Origin: Nymphaea colorata
Lineage: Eukaryota > Streptophyta > Magnoliopsida > Nymphaeales > Nymphaeaceae
Reading direction: 5' to 3'
DNA: 64,000 bases
Assembly: GCF_008831285.2 (NCBI RefSeq)
Contig: NW_022204507.1
Location: 2,210,314 to 2,274,313, forward strand
Positions within the stretch are counted from its first letter, which is position 1. Each line of letters begins with the position of its first letter. Under the pieces are notes generated by a model. That model worked only from the letters and a program-made list of their open reading frames with translations. It made no database searches and had not been told where the DNA came from. The position numbers were made by a program, and so were the translations under genes. Positions 32,485 through 44,749 of the stretch are shown here, one piece after another.

Positions 32485-33580
32485 CTATAGAATAAATGGC
32501 AGCATGCAAAGCAAGATGCACATAGCAAAACTCTCCTTACAACCAATCTTCTGATTCGTTACATGCCATATGTTATTCACTGCATTTTGGAATATATGCC
32601 ATAAACACAAACGATGATGTGCCTTTAGCCATACGTGGGAGACTACAACTGCTAATGCACTGTCACCATTCATCAATACAACTTTGGGGTGCTTCCCGTT
32701 CATGGCTTCGGTGAGTACCTTGAACAACCACTTGAATGCCTCAGTAGTCTGATAAAAGTAGGATGCTCTACCGAAAAGGCCACCCATGAGCATTGGCACA
32801 TCACTGAAGCATCTATAATCTAACCAAGACCCTTGAATATGCCTAGAAGAGATTTGTAGCATAACCATCCCCATCTGCATGGTGTTGTAGAAACTTGTAT
32901 CTTTACATAATTTTTCGTGAATAGATTCGACTAATGCATAGATTTTCCTCCTTTCATCAATTCTATCTTCTTTCTCCTTAAGTTGTTTGTATGATCCATG
33001 CGAGCGAATGGAACATTATCATGGCTGCTTTCTACTTTAACAAATAGGTCATATGGTTTCCTTAGTGGTATAACTGCACGATCAGCCAACTCACTTACTT
33101 CAGCATATGATGATGTCAATTTGTGATGCAACTTAACATGCAGCTCGTGTGAGAATGTGCCAATGGATGCTTGTGTTGAATCGTCACTACGTGAATACAA
33201 TATTTTTTATGTGGATGCCTTCCCACCTCAACTAGACCTTGTATAAATCCTGTGCTTAGTTGCATATGGGGCTGATCTCTTCCATCAATCTTTCAAACAT
33301 ACATATGACCATTTCACAACTACGACATCTGTGTTTCTCTTTATCCTACTCTTCCATACATTAAGTCCATGGCGAAAAGCATAATAATTGTAGAGGCTAT
33401 ATGTTGCATCCTCTGTCTCAAACTCTATTTCTAAAGTAGGAGCACATCCTTCAGGATCTTCCGTCTCAGACTTCATTCCTATAGCAGGAAACTCCAATCC
33501 TACAGCAAGACTATGTTCTTCGAGATCCTCCATCTCAAACTCCATTCCTACAGAAGGAATACATTCTTTGGTGTACTTTA
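32485..33580 (-). pseudogene. FAR1/FHY3-related (FRS-type) pseudogene, 3'-truncated
   Basis: Domains are in the normal FRS order. The FAR1 DNA-binding domain (33545-33285) has EIEFETEDATYSLYNYYAFR, HGLNVWKSRIKRN and WSYVCLKD, with the H.HPL zinc-ligand region in another frame at about 33170. The linker (33200-32931) has SELADRAVIPLRKPYDLFVK and FARMDHTNNLRRKK. The MULE-type transposase domain (32880-32485) has TTEAFKWLFKVLTEAMNGKH and HHRLCLWHIFQNAVNNI. The segment normally holding the first catalytic aspartate (DTTY to FVGVNHH) is deleted, and the sequence stops before the third catalytic residue and SWIM finger. FRS proteins are domesticated MULE transposases acting in light signalling; whether this was a host gene or a transposon cannot be decided here. 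Confidence 0.8.
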
Positions 33581-33599
33581 TTTGCTTGCAAAGGGACCC

Positions 33600-36500
33600 A
33601 ATCTTTTGGTTGTCATCATTTGATGATGTAGATATTTAATACACCATGCCATTTGCCTGCATAAAGTAGATCAATCAAATAACGTTTTAACATTGTCTCA
33701 CGAATTATTATTCACGCATAAATACCTTCCATCAAATAACATTCAACATTATCTCATCACAAAGTTCAACGATCAATAACGAACCTTATCTCATAACGTT
33801 TAGTTATACGTATCTCCTGTAGAAGTGTTGTTATATCTTTCTCTAGTTACCATTCCTGCCCTTCTTGGTAGATCCGTTATTATCTCATTATTTCATAACC
33901 ATTCCTTTCATAATGTGATTACGTTATTTTGTCTTTGTTTACTTATTGCTTACATTGTACATGTGCCTTCTCTCATTTTGTCAATCAATAACGGGAGGAA
34001 TGATTATAAAATAATGAGATAAATTGGGATGCAAAAACGTATCCCCTGAATTCGTTCTCTCACACATTCATTATGTTACAAATTTGTTATCTCATGCAAA
34101 CTATACAAACACATTACGTCCTAACATTGTCTACCACCTAAACTAGGATGCATTCACTATTTTGTCTATAACATTATCTACCACATGAATTGAGATGTAA
34201 TGTTACCTGTTGCATCGATATTTTCTTTATTTTTCATCTCTTCATCACCTTTGCCTAAAGGTGCTGCTTCGATTTCTTTGTATGTCCAAATGTTGAAAAA
34301 TAAATCCTGTAGAAGCCATTGCCTTTGTCATTTAACGTCCACAAATAAAAAACTAGAACGATATCGCTGTGAACTCAATCCTTTTATTCTGTTGTCATTT
34401 CTGTCATTCTTGTTTCAAGGTCAATCTTTCTTTAGTGGCAACCTCTACTCCCTTTCCTTCCTTCACTGGAAACCTCTCTCTTCTTTTTTTCTCTTCCTAA
34501 CTGTCTTCCTTCTTTTGGGTGAAGGAATGCATGCGGCGTGAAGGAACACAGGTTAAGTACCTATGTTGTGTCTGTGCAATGCAATGACATTCAAGTAAAT
34601 ATGCACACGTACCTTTTTTTGGCACAAAGGTCATTACTGAAACCTTACATATACGTAGCAGGTCCACCCCCAGCATATACATAGGGTGCGCACGTAACTT
34701 GGTCTCATAACGCTGGGGGTTGTACTACATGTTTTGGGGATTATGTGCATCATTCATATTTGTTTGGATGGATCTTCACATAGAAGTGGAATTCTTTATT
34801 TTTGTGGCTTTGATTTTTGTTATTTTAATTGTTCTGATTATTTGATTACTTTGTTTATGTTGGCGTTTGAAGCTAAAAAGAAGAATGCTTTTGATGCCAT
34901 TGTGACACCATTAAATGCCATTAGAGATTGTTTGGCAACAGGGGCGATTGTTACTATTTAATGGCAGATCTACGTTGTAGCTAGTGCAGATAATTGTCTA
35001 CACCATCCCACAAAATTAGTAGCATTTACATATAGAAGTTTAATTAATTTTTATTTTTTTACATATGATTGCACCTTAAAATTTGAAATTTAAACTTAGA
35101 GTGCCCCTTAATAAAATATTTATGAGAGATTCATGAAACACTTGTTAAGGTTTTACATGTATGTGCGCATATTCACAAGACTTTTACTGTTTGACAATTA
35201 TGGTATCGGACGATGCTGTCATTATCAGGCCGTACAATAATGACGACACTGATTAACAATGGACAACTCATAGGTCACATGGAGTAGTACTGAAGAAAAC
35301 TGCCTTACCTACAATCTCGGTTGATTCGATGAGGTTAAATAAGATGATTCTTTTCGGTAAAGTTTCTGCGAGAAAGATGCAATTAATGAAAGATGCATGC
35401 AAGAAACAAAGACATTTACATCATCAAATAGACAATTACACCGTCCAGTACTTTTTGGAAATTATCTCGACAAACTTTACCATTCCAGGGAAGCATCTGT
35501 TGGTCAGACATTTTGGTGAAATCTAATATTATAGGCCATGCCTTACTAAAAAGGTATATATGGTTTTGTACATATTTCCCATGCAGTTGTTTTTGCAAGA
35601 TCTCGACTAGAATTTTGAGATCCAACTGTCTAATAAACTCAAAATATACAAAACTACTCGCGGAAGAAAAAAAATCATCAACAACATAATTGTACATATT
35701 AAATCTAATTGCATAAAAATAAATCCACAGCTGCATAATATCCAGAAATAGAGGATGTCATTAATGAATCACATCTAGAGGGTTGAAATCTGATGATATT
35801 TCCTCATGCATATGCATGTAATGTTACCCAATAAAGCTCGTCTAGAAATGAAGTTGGACTTGCAAAAAAGCATCCAGCTCTGACAGCACACGCAAGCCAA
35901 ACAAATACTGAACTGCTGGCCATTCTGGTTTCCATATATATGTGCACGCATCTACATTGAGATTTTATCGCTTGATCCAAATTAACAAGAGTATGTGCTC
36001 ATAGATGATATCATGTTTAATAATTTAATAATTATATGTTAATCCAAAAAAAGTATGTGTTTCCGTCTGATGCCAATATGTTTATGAATCAGCTTGAGAA
36101 TTATTGCTATATATTATATGCTTTCTATGGTTTCCTTATGCTATGTCTTGCTTGCAAATAGGCATGCGACTTTGCTAAAGAACCAAAAGCCATCTCGCCA
36201 AAGTCAACTAAAAACACGGAATTAGGCATTAACAAAAGGTGTGTGATTGCCCATGTTTTCAGTTACGGTTTCAGGGATAGGATTTTTAAGGCCGCAAGAA
36301 CTTGACTATCACTCTCTTTGTCTCTATCTCTCTCTCTTTGGAATTTAAAGTAAAGGTGAGTTTAGAAATACATCTTGTCATGCAACCCAAAGAAAACAAA
36401 TTTGGATCATCAGTGAAAGAACCATTCAAAATTGCAAGCTGGAATGGATGCGGGTGGTCGGCAGACGGCAAACAAGGAAACAAATTTTCTGACCCAATTA

Positions 36501-37280
36501 GGCAGTGACAAGGGCCCATGATTCAATTCTAGATGACGATTCGTGATTTTTGAATACTTGGTTCTGTTTCTTTTACTTAAGAACATACTCTTCCAAATAA
36601 ATTACCGCACGAGCAAGACATAAGCTACGATGGAAGGTATTAGTTGGTTCTGTTTATTTTCAAGAAAGGAGAGAATCAGCCTTCGTGTTCTCTTTCAATT
36701 GCCCTACATGTTCTCCAATTCATTCTTAATGGAAGCTATGGCTTAACTTTCTTCTTTTTCTTCGTAAACATGACAATAGTTGCTTTGCATGATTAGATAC
36801 CTTCTCTTTTTCTGAAACTTTTCAGTTCCTTTAGTTTCGCGTGCAGCTAGCGTTAACTTGCATATAATTCTTTTGAGAAGAATTGAAGATCATGGAGCTA
36901 TCTAATCTCTGGTCTTAAATATTGGCACTTAATTAAGTGGTGACATATATAGTTTTCATGGCTTGCTGGGTTTCTGAAAGCTAAACAGTGTAATAGACAA
37001 AAAGCTAATTTTGTGTCCATTCACTCAAAAGAAGAGAAAAAAACAGACCTTGGAGGAGCAGTTAAATGGAAATCGAGTTACCTAGCTTGTTGCTCCTTTT
37101 GTTGATGAGGAATGTACATTCTCCATGAATTCATAACCACCTCTCTGTACATGTCGAACCAGACATTGCTGCCTGCTGTTTTTGTGAAGCGCCATTAATT
37201 GGTGGCCAAGCCAGATACTGTGCTGCTAACGTGACAAAGTAACGGAAAGGATGGTGTACACTTATGTAGGCAAACTGAGA
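33600..37280. other. Intergenic, no supported gene
   Basis: AT-rich sequence. Words TTATCTCATTATTTCAT and AACATTGTCTCAC recur at about 33680-34170. A C/T run lies at about 36308-36342. A 75-codon frame at 34734 has a soluble-looking C-terminus (FEAKKKNAFDAIVTPLNAIR) but no recognisable domain or splice partner. Confidence 0.5.
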
Positions 37281-38540
37281 AGCCGACCTAGCCTTTTTTT
37301 TCTCTCTTTTTTCCTTCTCTTTGGCAGAAGGGCCAATTTGTCATGATCCCCGTGCGGGACATGTGGATGCGTTCGATATATCTATCTGATTTCTCTTCCT
37401 CCATCGTGCAAAATTGTCTACACACCTGTATTTTTTTCCCCTTTAATTTCCAAAGATTTTTCTTTCCTAATTTCAAACACCAAAGATGAAGATCGATTGC
37501 TCGAGTGGCCTATATTCGATCTTCCAGTGTAAATCGTAAAGACGCATGGACTGCATGCTAAAAGAAGCTGGCTGTCCACCATTTTCCTTCTCCTCCTTTG
37601 CCTCCAAGGCCAAACATATATGCATATAAACCATGGTCGTCTAGCTACTTCTCAGTTGGTGCAGTAGGGAATAGAAGTTCATGTACGATCGGAAAGAAAA
37701 GTTTTGGATATATAAGCAAAGATGCGGAGGCATACCTTCAAAGCTGGTATTCCTGTTTCCCTGGCTGTCTACTTGTCAGTTGTGTGTCCCTAGACTCACT
37801 AAAGCATTGGTATTCCTGTCTCATTTCATAAGTTGCGTTAATGGACAATATGAAGAAGATCAGAAATGGCCAAATTGAACAAGTAGGCTTGGCTCGCACT
37901 TATAAATTGTCGCTCCAAATGCAATTTATTGCCATTTAGGTCGGCTTCACATCCGTTGAGGCCAAAGCCATTACCAATATCACATTGGCGACGGCATTTG
38001 AACTATTGACGATGGCAAAAGCTGTTGCCAATAGCATACTTTCTGGTTGTGATGTGCACTTGGATCTTTTTGTAAGTGTTTCATGTTACTGATGTAGGAA
38101 TTTGTTTGAGAAAATTCTGCCTTACTTCCCATGCATTGGTACATGGAAATTATGAATGGTCAAGCTCACTTTTCTAGTTAATGAGATGAGGGTACTCCTT
38201 CCCAAGTCTTATTGTCACTTGCATTTCTATTTTCTTTTAGATTATGACAAGTTGATACCACTATATAAGCCTATAAATGCCCAGAAAATTTGAAAAAACA
38301 AAGCCAAACATGACTTCAAATAGTGAATTAAGGAATTTTGATGTTATATTGTGGCTAATTTGCATGAGATTTTCCTTTTCCAATTAATGACACCAGTATT
38401 TTTTTTTCTATTTTTCTCTTTGTGCAGTTTGCTATATTTAGATAATTGTTTAACTGAACTTTTGCTTTTTATTGTCATTTGTACCAATCAAAACCCCATA
38501 CAATTAACTAACAAACGAATAATTTTGTCCAATCTAATTG
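37281..38540. other. Intergenic; possible DNA-transposon remnant near 37.9-38.06 kb
   Basis: Around 37940-38040 there are repeated words such as CATTGGCGACGGCA and TTGACGATGGCAAAAGCTGT. These recall the GACGGC-rich subterminal repeats of plant CACTA-type elements. No CACTA termini or 3-bp target duplication were found. No gene. Confidence 0.3.
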
Positions 38541-38541
38541 A

Positions 38542-38600
38542 CAGGGATGTTATACCTCATATTGTTGCCCTATTGCTTAAGCTTTCCCGCCACATCCCTG
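38542..38600. repeat. Short inverted repeat CAGGGATGT...ACATCCCTG
   Basis: A perfect 9-bp inverted pair at 38542-38550 and 38592-38600. The motif resembles hAT termini (CAGGGATGT), but the enclosed 41 bases are too few for a normal MITE. It may be a deletion derivative or coincidence. Confidence 0.4.
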
Positions 38601-40144
38601 TATGATAATTATTTTCATACAAATTTTGAACTCTCTCATATATGATAATCATTTTTTTTCCAATGGTTCAAACGATGTTGACCTTTGTGGTGCTAAGTTA
38701 TACGGTTTGTCTGGTAAGGTACCATTTGTTTGTTTGTTAGAGGTGTCTGAATATGGATCCATGTTAGATCTCTACCTCTCAGCCACTTGTGGGCAGGAAA
38801 CACATGGATGATGTCAACCCAGCTGACCTTATCCCCAGTGGTAGGTAGCCACAATACGACACTTGTTTAATATTTCTTTTCAATTTTTAAATATTTTGGT
38901 CAAATTATAACTTAGCAACCAAACATGCTTACCCAAGACCAGGTTCCTAAGTCAACATGATCCTTTAAATCTTAGTTTAAGAAAACGGGCTCCTAAAGCC
39001 CATTTGGCAATGAAAAAAGTAGTCTGAATCTGCCCTAAAATTAGGGCAGTTTCATGAAATATTAGGCTATGGTATTATCAATTTATCAGTCTTTTAAGGC
39101 AGCTTCATATATACTGTTAGTATTGCCTAGTGACCTGAAAGTAGACTCTCTTGTATGTTTAGGGTCAAATAGGCACACAAAGTCATTTTCTTCAAATACA
39201 ATAACACATCTAAAATTTTTGAAAAGTATAGTTCTACATACGGTGACAAACTATTAAAAGTATGGATAGTGGATAGCCTTTGTCACCAGCAAGATGAAGC
39301 ATTCCAATGGGCTCAGCTTCATGTCATACTCAGTAGGTCTGGCGAATCAAGTCATTTAATTTGCTGCTGCGATTTTCCACCAAAATTTATGAATCCCAAC
39401 TGACCATTTAGATCAAGTGATGAAACAAATCACGTTGTTAAGAAATCATCAATATTGGCAGCTTATATATATGTCAAATGTGACTATTGCCAACAAGAGG
39501 TAGCTCATAAGGGGAGATGCTGGTGAGCTGCCAACAGCGGACATGGTCGGTAACGCGTCATGTGGAGCTGAACAGGTGGGAAATGAAGCTGATCTATATC
39601 GCCCCTTTGCTCACTGCCAGCAGTCATCGCCTTGTGTGATAGCTGCCCTTCTCCACTGCAGAGCTGTCAATATTAATATTCAAAATAGTTTAGACTGACA
39701 ACAACTCACCATGCAGCTCACCATACGTTAATTTTGGGAAAAAAAGTTAAAACCAGCCCACAATCATAGCAACTCACCATGCGTGAAGGTTGGAAAGAAA
39801 ATATTGCATGATAAACTTGGAAAGAAGACAACGCATGATCACAAATCCTCATGTATGAATTATGGAAAGAGGGTGATGTATGATCAAGAAATGGATCTGA
39901 CACCACATGCAGCTACAAATCAGGAACAAGGTTGTAGCAATGAACGCATGTAGAAATTATTGTGAAAACAAATTCTTCTAAATAAAGCTGAAGGAAACTC
40001 AAAAATTAAATATTGTAACCGACCCATCTCTTGTATAAAGTACAAGGCAATAAAAGAAGACTCATCATCGTTTTGATGACTGAGTACCATCATGTAGGTT
40101 AATATCTGAACCATGTTAAATTTCTCTTTTTTCGTCATTTTTTT
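38601..40144. other. Intergenic, including the Copia-4 5' LTR
   Basis: The right-hand part must contain the Copia-4 5' LTR, which ends in CA at 40145-40146. Its left edge cannot be set because no second LTR survives for comparison. Degenerate words of the type CATGATAAACTTGGAAAGAAG repeat at about 39790-39900. Confidence 0.4.
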
Positions 40145-40146
40145 CA

Positions 40147-40158
40147 TGGTATCAGAGC
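40147..40158 (+). other. Copia-4 primer-binding site
   Basis: TGGTATCAGAGC, an exact complement of the initiator-methionine tRNA 3' end, directly after the LTR terminal CA. It is the best-preserved primer site in the window. Confidence 0.92.
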
Positions 40159-40210
40159 CGTGCAAGCCCTTTTGGGACCTTCTCTTACTGATTTCTTTCC
40201 TACTACTTCA

Positions 40211-41200
40211 ATGGCATCATCCTCAGCAACGTCATTGGCTAAGTTCTCTTTTCCTTCAAATGTGAATGTTGCTAATTTTGTCTCGATCAAGTTCACGCAT
40301 AAGAATTTTCTTCTCTGGCAAACTCATATGCTTGGCCTCATAGAAAGCCAGGATCTTCTTGAGTTTATTGGTGGCACTATTCCAACGTCAAGTTCAACAA
40401 TTGAACATTTGAAACTACTGAAAATGGTGAACCTTTCAACAGCCTTAATCTTGATTTCAGTGAGCTGGAAGAAATCAGATCGATTGCTTCGAGGCTAGCT
40501 TTCAGTATCTCTGTCTGAAGAGGTGTTGGGTCTAGTCATTGGACACAAGACTTCAGCAGAAGTATGGATGACTTTAACAACAACATTTGCACGTGAGTCA
40601 AAAGAGAGACATTTTCTATCGAATAGGAAATTGCAAACTTATCGAAAACAAGATAAGTCCATTACCGAGTATATCACTTGATTCATGTCTATTTTTGATG
40701 AATTTTCTGCTATAGGCAAGCCTCTCAATGATGAAGATAAAGTTTTTTGGTTGATGAGCGCTTAAGGAGCAGGTTATGAAGCCTTCTCCACCTCTATTCT
40801 TATGCCACCAATTTTGCTGTATCTTAAAGTTGTCTCGTTACTTTAAAACCATGAGAGCATGAAGGACCTTAGTCCAAGCGAAAGCAAGTTGAATGCTAAT
40901 GTTGCATTTCTCACCCAGCAGACAGGAAATCAAAATAACAAGGGTCGCTACAACAACAATAAACACAGAAACAACAATCACTTTAACTCAAGAGACCATG
41001 GATTTGTTCCAGTTTCTTAATCTCGTGACAATCATGGATCAGCCAACTCTAATGGAGCTTCTTCAAACAAACCGAAGGTACCATGCCAAATATGTGGACA
41101 AAATAATCACTCTTCTCTTAAATGTTATCATAGATTTGATCAGTCATATCAACCACGAGATGTACCTCCAGCATTCACTAATCTAAAGGTGTCAGATCCA
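40211..41200 (+). pseudogene. Copia-4 gag with CCHC knuckle
   Basis: The probable start is ATG 40211 (MASSSATSLAKFSFPSNVNV). The N-terminal block KNFLLWQTHMLGLIESQDLL, then EFIGGTIP, is a classic copia gag. Broken frames continue to the knuckle at about 41075-41130, CQICGQNNHSSLKC, which keeps C-x2-C-x4-H-x4-C spacing. At least two frameshifts and several stops lie between. Confidence 0.82.
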
Positions 41201-41204
41201 AAGG

Positions 41205-42430
41205 ACCAAGATTGGTATCTAGATACAGGAGCAACTTCTCATGTCACAAACAATTCAAGTAATCTTTAAAACTGTGTTAAGTACAAATGATCAGATAAAA
41301 TAGTGCTAGGAAATGGTGAAAAATTGGACATTACTAACATTGGAACAGCCGACATAAAGGTCGGATCCAAAATTCTCTCTCTCTCTCTCTAAATAATGTT
41401 TTGGTGGTTGCAGGTATTAAAAACAGCTAAATCTTTGTGAGCCAACTCACCAGTACAATGCCTTATTTATTTGAATTCTCTTTTAACTTGTTTTTGATTA
41501 AGGACAAGGAGACCAAGGCAGTGATAGCATTATGATCTGGAGAATGAGACTTATATGCACTTAAAGGCAATCCAAAGGACATTTTTTTCAGCAAGGTTTC
41601 GAACAGCTTCTTCCGATGTTTGGCATGGACACTTGGGGCATCTGCATGCTATAATTCTTGATTTTATGTCAGCAAATAAAATGAGTCATGAACAAAACGA
41701 CAGGTTTTCCCATTTGTCAAAGTTGCCAAATGGAAAAATCTTGTCGACTTCCAGTTCTTCCAATAGAGGTTGATTGTGGTGCTATGTTTGAAAAGGCCCA
41801 CTGCAATTTGTGGAGACCAGCTCCAATGGCTTCTTGTCAAAGCATTAAATATTATGCTTATCAATTCGCTATTTATTCTTGGTACTATCCTATAAAGAGA
41901 AAGTCGGATTTTTTTTCTTCCAAGTTTCTTGAATTACATACTATGATAAAAAATTAATTTGGTATTTCTATGAAGATTTTTCATACTAACGATGAAGGAG
42001 AATTCAACAGCTCTTGTTAGGTTGACGATCTTAAAGATCATGGCATCATCCATCAGAAGCTTGCCCAAAATCGCCTGCTCAAAATGGCATCACAGAGTGT
42101 AAGCACAGGTCAGTTAAAAAATGAGGACTTACTCTCTTTCATAGTGGATTACCAGCACAATATTGGGTAGAGGCCTTCTCTACAGCCATTTTGCTCATAA
42201 ACCGTCTGCCCTCTCAAATGCTGGACGTGGAAAGCCCATACAAGCTTCTATTTGGGAATCAATCACATTATTCTTGCTTGCGTGCCTTTGAAAGCAGATG
42301 TTACCCTTATTTACGAGGATATAATCAGCACAAATTCCAGCCAAAATCATTGCCATGTATATTTATTGGGTATAGTGAGCATCTCAACGGGTATAGATGT
42401 TGATGTCTATACCCTTCCACTGGACCTGTC
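41205..42430 (+). pseudogene. Copia-4 protease and integrase
   Basis: Protease: DWYLDTGATSHVTN at about 41208-41250 with D-T-G intact. GAG-pre-integrase: DVWHGHLGHLHAIILDFM (frame 41555-41773). Integrase zinc/core: CQSCQMEKSCRLPVLPIEVD, then FEKAHCNLWRPAP (41688-41957), where the catalytic aspartate block HxDLWGP reads HCNLWRP. C-terminal part: LINRLPSQMLDVESPYKLLF and PCIFIGYSEHLNGYRC (42191-42403). Protease function in isolation is conceivable; integrase is dead. Confidence 0.83.
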
Positions 42431-42889
42431 TATATATCATGCCATGTAGTCCTTGATCAAACTTTCCTTCCTTTTCACCAACCTCAAACTCATAGTTATG
42501 CTCATCTATGCTCATCCCACTCATGATAATTTTGTCTCATTCTCCCCACATCTACCCGATGCACATACAGCCCATAAAATGATCAACGGCTTGCACAAAT
42601 GCATGTGGAGATCCTCCTTCGGAACTAGAGGACCAACCTCATATAACAACCAAGTCAATCACCAGCCTTAATTACCATCAACCTCCTAACATACCAACAA
42701 CTCATCCTCTGCCAATTGAATATTTGCCACCTACTCAACCACTACTACTGACATCATCTGCTTCCCATGCCATGACCACTAGATCCAAATCTCGAATAGT
42801 AAAACCAAATCCAAAATATGTGTTTACCATTTCTATGCTGAAGGAACCAAACCACTATACTATGGCACTAAAACATGGAGGCTAGAATA

Positions 42890-43460
42890 AAGCAATGGAA
42901 GATGAGATGACGGCACTACAAGCAAGCAATGCTTGGCCTCTTGTGCCAAGGAATCCACACATGCATGTCACTGGCGGCTAAAAAAAAACTAAAAAGTGAT
43001 GGGACATTGGAACGACTCAAGTCGCGTCTAGTGGCTCAAGGGTATAGTCAAGTCCAAGGTATTGATTTTCTAGAGACTCACCGGTGGTTAAATTTGCTAC
43101 AATTCGAATGGTTAAAAGTATTGATCTAGCTCATGATTGGTTCTCCAACAATTAGATGTAAAAAATGTATTTTTAAATGGCCATCTACAAGAATTGGTTT
43201 TATATTGAGATTCAAAGATGCTACTCATCCAAATCATGTCTGCCGACTGAATAGAGCCATGTATGGACTGAAGCAAGCCCCTCGGGCTTGGTATGATCAC
43301 TTTGCAAAATTTCTATTTATCATGAGATTCACTGCTAGCATGTCCGACTCATTTCTCTTTGTTCGGTGACAAGATAATCATGTTACTCTTCTCTTACTTT
43401 ACGTTGGCGACATCATTCTAACTGGCAACTCTAAAAAAAATTAAATGAGTTTATTGAGCA
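42890..43460 (+). pseudogene. Copia-4 reverse transcriptase
   Basis: Blocks in order: RLKSRLVAQGYSQVQGIDFL (42929-43129), CRLNRAMYGLKQAPRAWYDH (43133-43369), and LLYVGDIILTG at about 43393-43425, where the catalytic YVDD reads YVGD. Frames shift repeatedly. The lost first aspartate of the catalytic pair would inactivate the enzyme. Confidence 0.83.
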
Positions 43461-44108
43461 AGTAAGGGAGGAGTTTGCAATGAATGATTTGCGAGATGTT
43501 AATTTTTTCCTTCGCATTCAGCTTCAAAGGAAATCAGATGGCATGTTTCATCAACAAAAATATGCCAACGACATCATTTGTCGAGCAAATATGCAGAATT
43601 GTAAATCCACCAACACTCCCATCATGGTTAATGCCAAACAAGATGCCTCCATGGATGCACGATAAGTTGATGTTACTGGCTATTGAAGCCTTGTCGAAGC
43701 ACTTCAATATCTCACTCTAACCCAGCCAGACTTGTCATTTGCAGTGAATTTTTTTTCCAATTTATGCATGCACCCACTCTTGAACATTTTCAGATGGCGA
43801 AAGAATTGCTCGACATGTTCATGGCACATCTCACTATGGGATGAATTTTTTCAAGAGAAAATCCACCACGCTTGAAGCCTATTTTGATGCAGATTGGGCC
43901 GGATGCCCAAATAGTAGATGATCAACTTCTAGCTATTGCATTTTTGTTGGACTACTTGCATCTCAAGGAGTTCTAAGAAGCAACCAACCATGCTTGGACA
44001 TAGTGTGAAGCTAAATGTCGTGCCCTTGCTACAGCCACCGCAGAGATTACTAGAGTCACATACTCACATTTATACTCCAAGATGTTGGAATCTATTTACC
44101 TAAGCCAC
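43461..44108 (+). pseudogene. Copia-4 RNase H, truncated
   Basis: After the RT thumb region (NDLRDVNFFLRIQLQRKSDG at 43480) the RNase H blocks TTLEAYFDADWAGCPNSR and SSYCIFVGLLASQGVLRS are read at about 43870-43980, with stops between. The later CDNQ and TKH.EID blocks are missing because the sequence ends at the junction with the gypsy-type LTR. Confidence 0.78.
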
Positions 44109-44223
44109 TGTAATCACCCCAAATTTTTCTAAAAGACTACGCACTTTTATCAAAACACAAAACACCATTTTTTATCCAAATTAGATCCAAAACCCAAGTT
44201 CAAATTCAAATCAAGCATTTCAG

Positions 44224-44575
44224 ACCCATTTGCCCTTCCTTTATACAAAGAACCTCCTTTTAAAGGGTGTTTTCAGTCTTTTTGGTGGGCAAGACTCATT
44301 TGCCCCTCCTTTTGACAAAAAACCTCCTTTTAGAGAGTGATTTTGGTATTTTTGGTGGGCAAGACCTATTTGCCCCTCCTTCTGACAAAGAATCTCCTTT
44401 TAGAGGATGATTTTGGTATTTTTAGTGGGCAAGAACATTTACCCCTCCTTTTGACAAAAAACCTCCTTTTAGAGGGCGATTTTGGTCTTTTTCATGGGCA
44501 AGACCCATTTGCCCCATCTTTTGACAAAAATTCTCTTTTTAGAGGGCGATTTTAGTCTTTTTGGGTGGACAAAGG
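44224..44575. repeat. 70-bp x 5 tandem repeat in LTR-X
   Basis: Units start at about 44224, 44294, 44364, 44434 and 44503. The consensus has ATTTGCCCCTCCTTTTGACA, then ACCTCCTTTTAGAGGG, GATTTTGGT and GGTGGGCAAGA. It ends about 165 bp upstream of the TATA box, consistent with an enhancer-like U3 array (inference). Confidence 0.92.
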
Positions 44576-44741
44576 CCCAATTCATTTTTAAAAAAATATA
44601 TATTTTTATAAGCCTAATGGCCAATCATACCCATTTTCAAACCATTTCTTTTCAAAATAATTCAAAATTATGTGAAATTTGGATGAAAATGTGGTGGAAT
44701 TCAAAAAATTTCAAATTTTGAGTTTTTGGCTCCAAAATCTC

Positions 44742-44749
44742 TATAAATA
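44742..44749 (+). promoter_or_regulatory. TATA box of LTR-X
   Basis: TATAAATA within CTCTATAAATACCCCCAC, followed by a C/T-rich start region and an AAACCCTAG-containing leader. The position downstream of the tandem array supports a U3 promoter. Confidence 0.6.

Larger units (their letters stand above)
40145..44108 (+). mobile_element. Copia-4: degenerate Ty1/copia, plus strand
   Basis: The only copia on the plus strand in this window. From left to right: LTR end, exact primer-binding site, gag with zinc knuckle, protease, integrase, reverse transcriptase and RNase H. It is cut off at 44108, inside or just after RNase H, where a long gypsy-type LTR starts; no polypurine tract or 3' LTR follows. 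Many stops and frameshifts. It is not of the Copia-1/2 family: the gag N-terminus and primer junction differ. Confidence 0.88.

Noticed and set aside
37940-38060. GACGGC/GACGATGGC words suggesting a CACTA-type transposon
   Set aside because: No CACTA termini, no 3-bp duplication and no transposase; kept only as a remark on the intergenic stretch.
44337-44721. ORFs with LLLTKNLLLE repeats
   Set aside because: Direct translation of the 70-bp tandem repeat in the LTR; not protein-coding.
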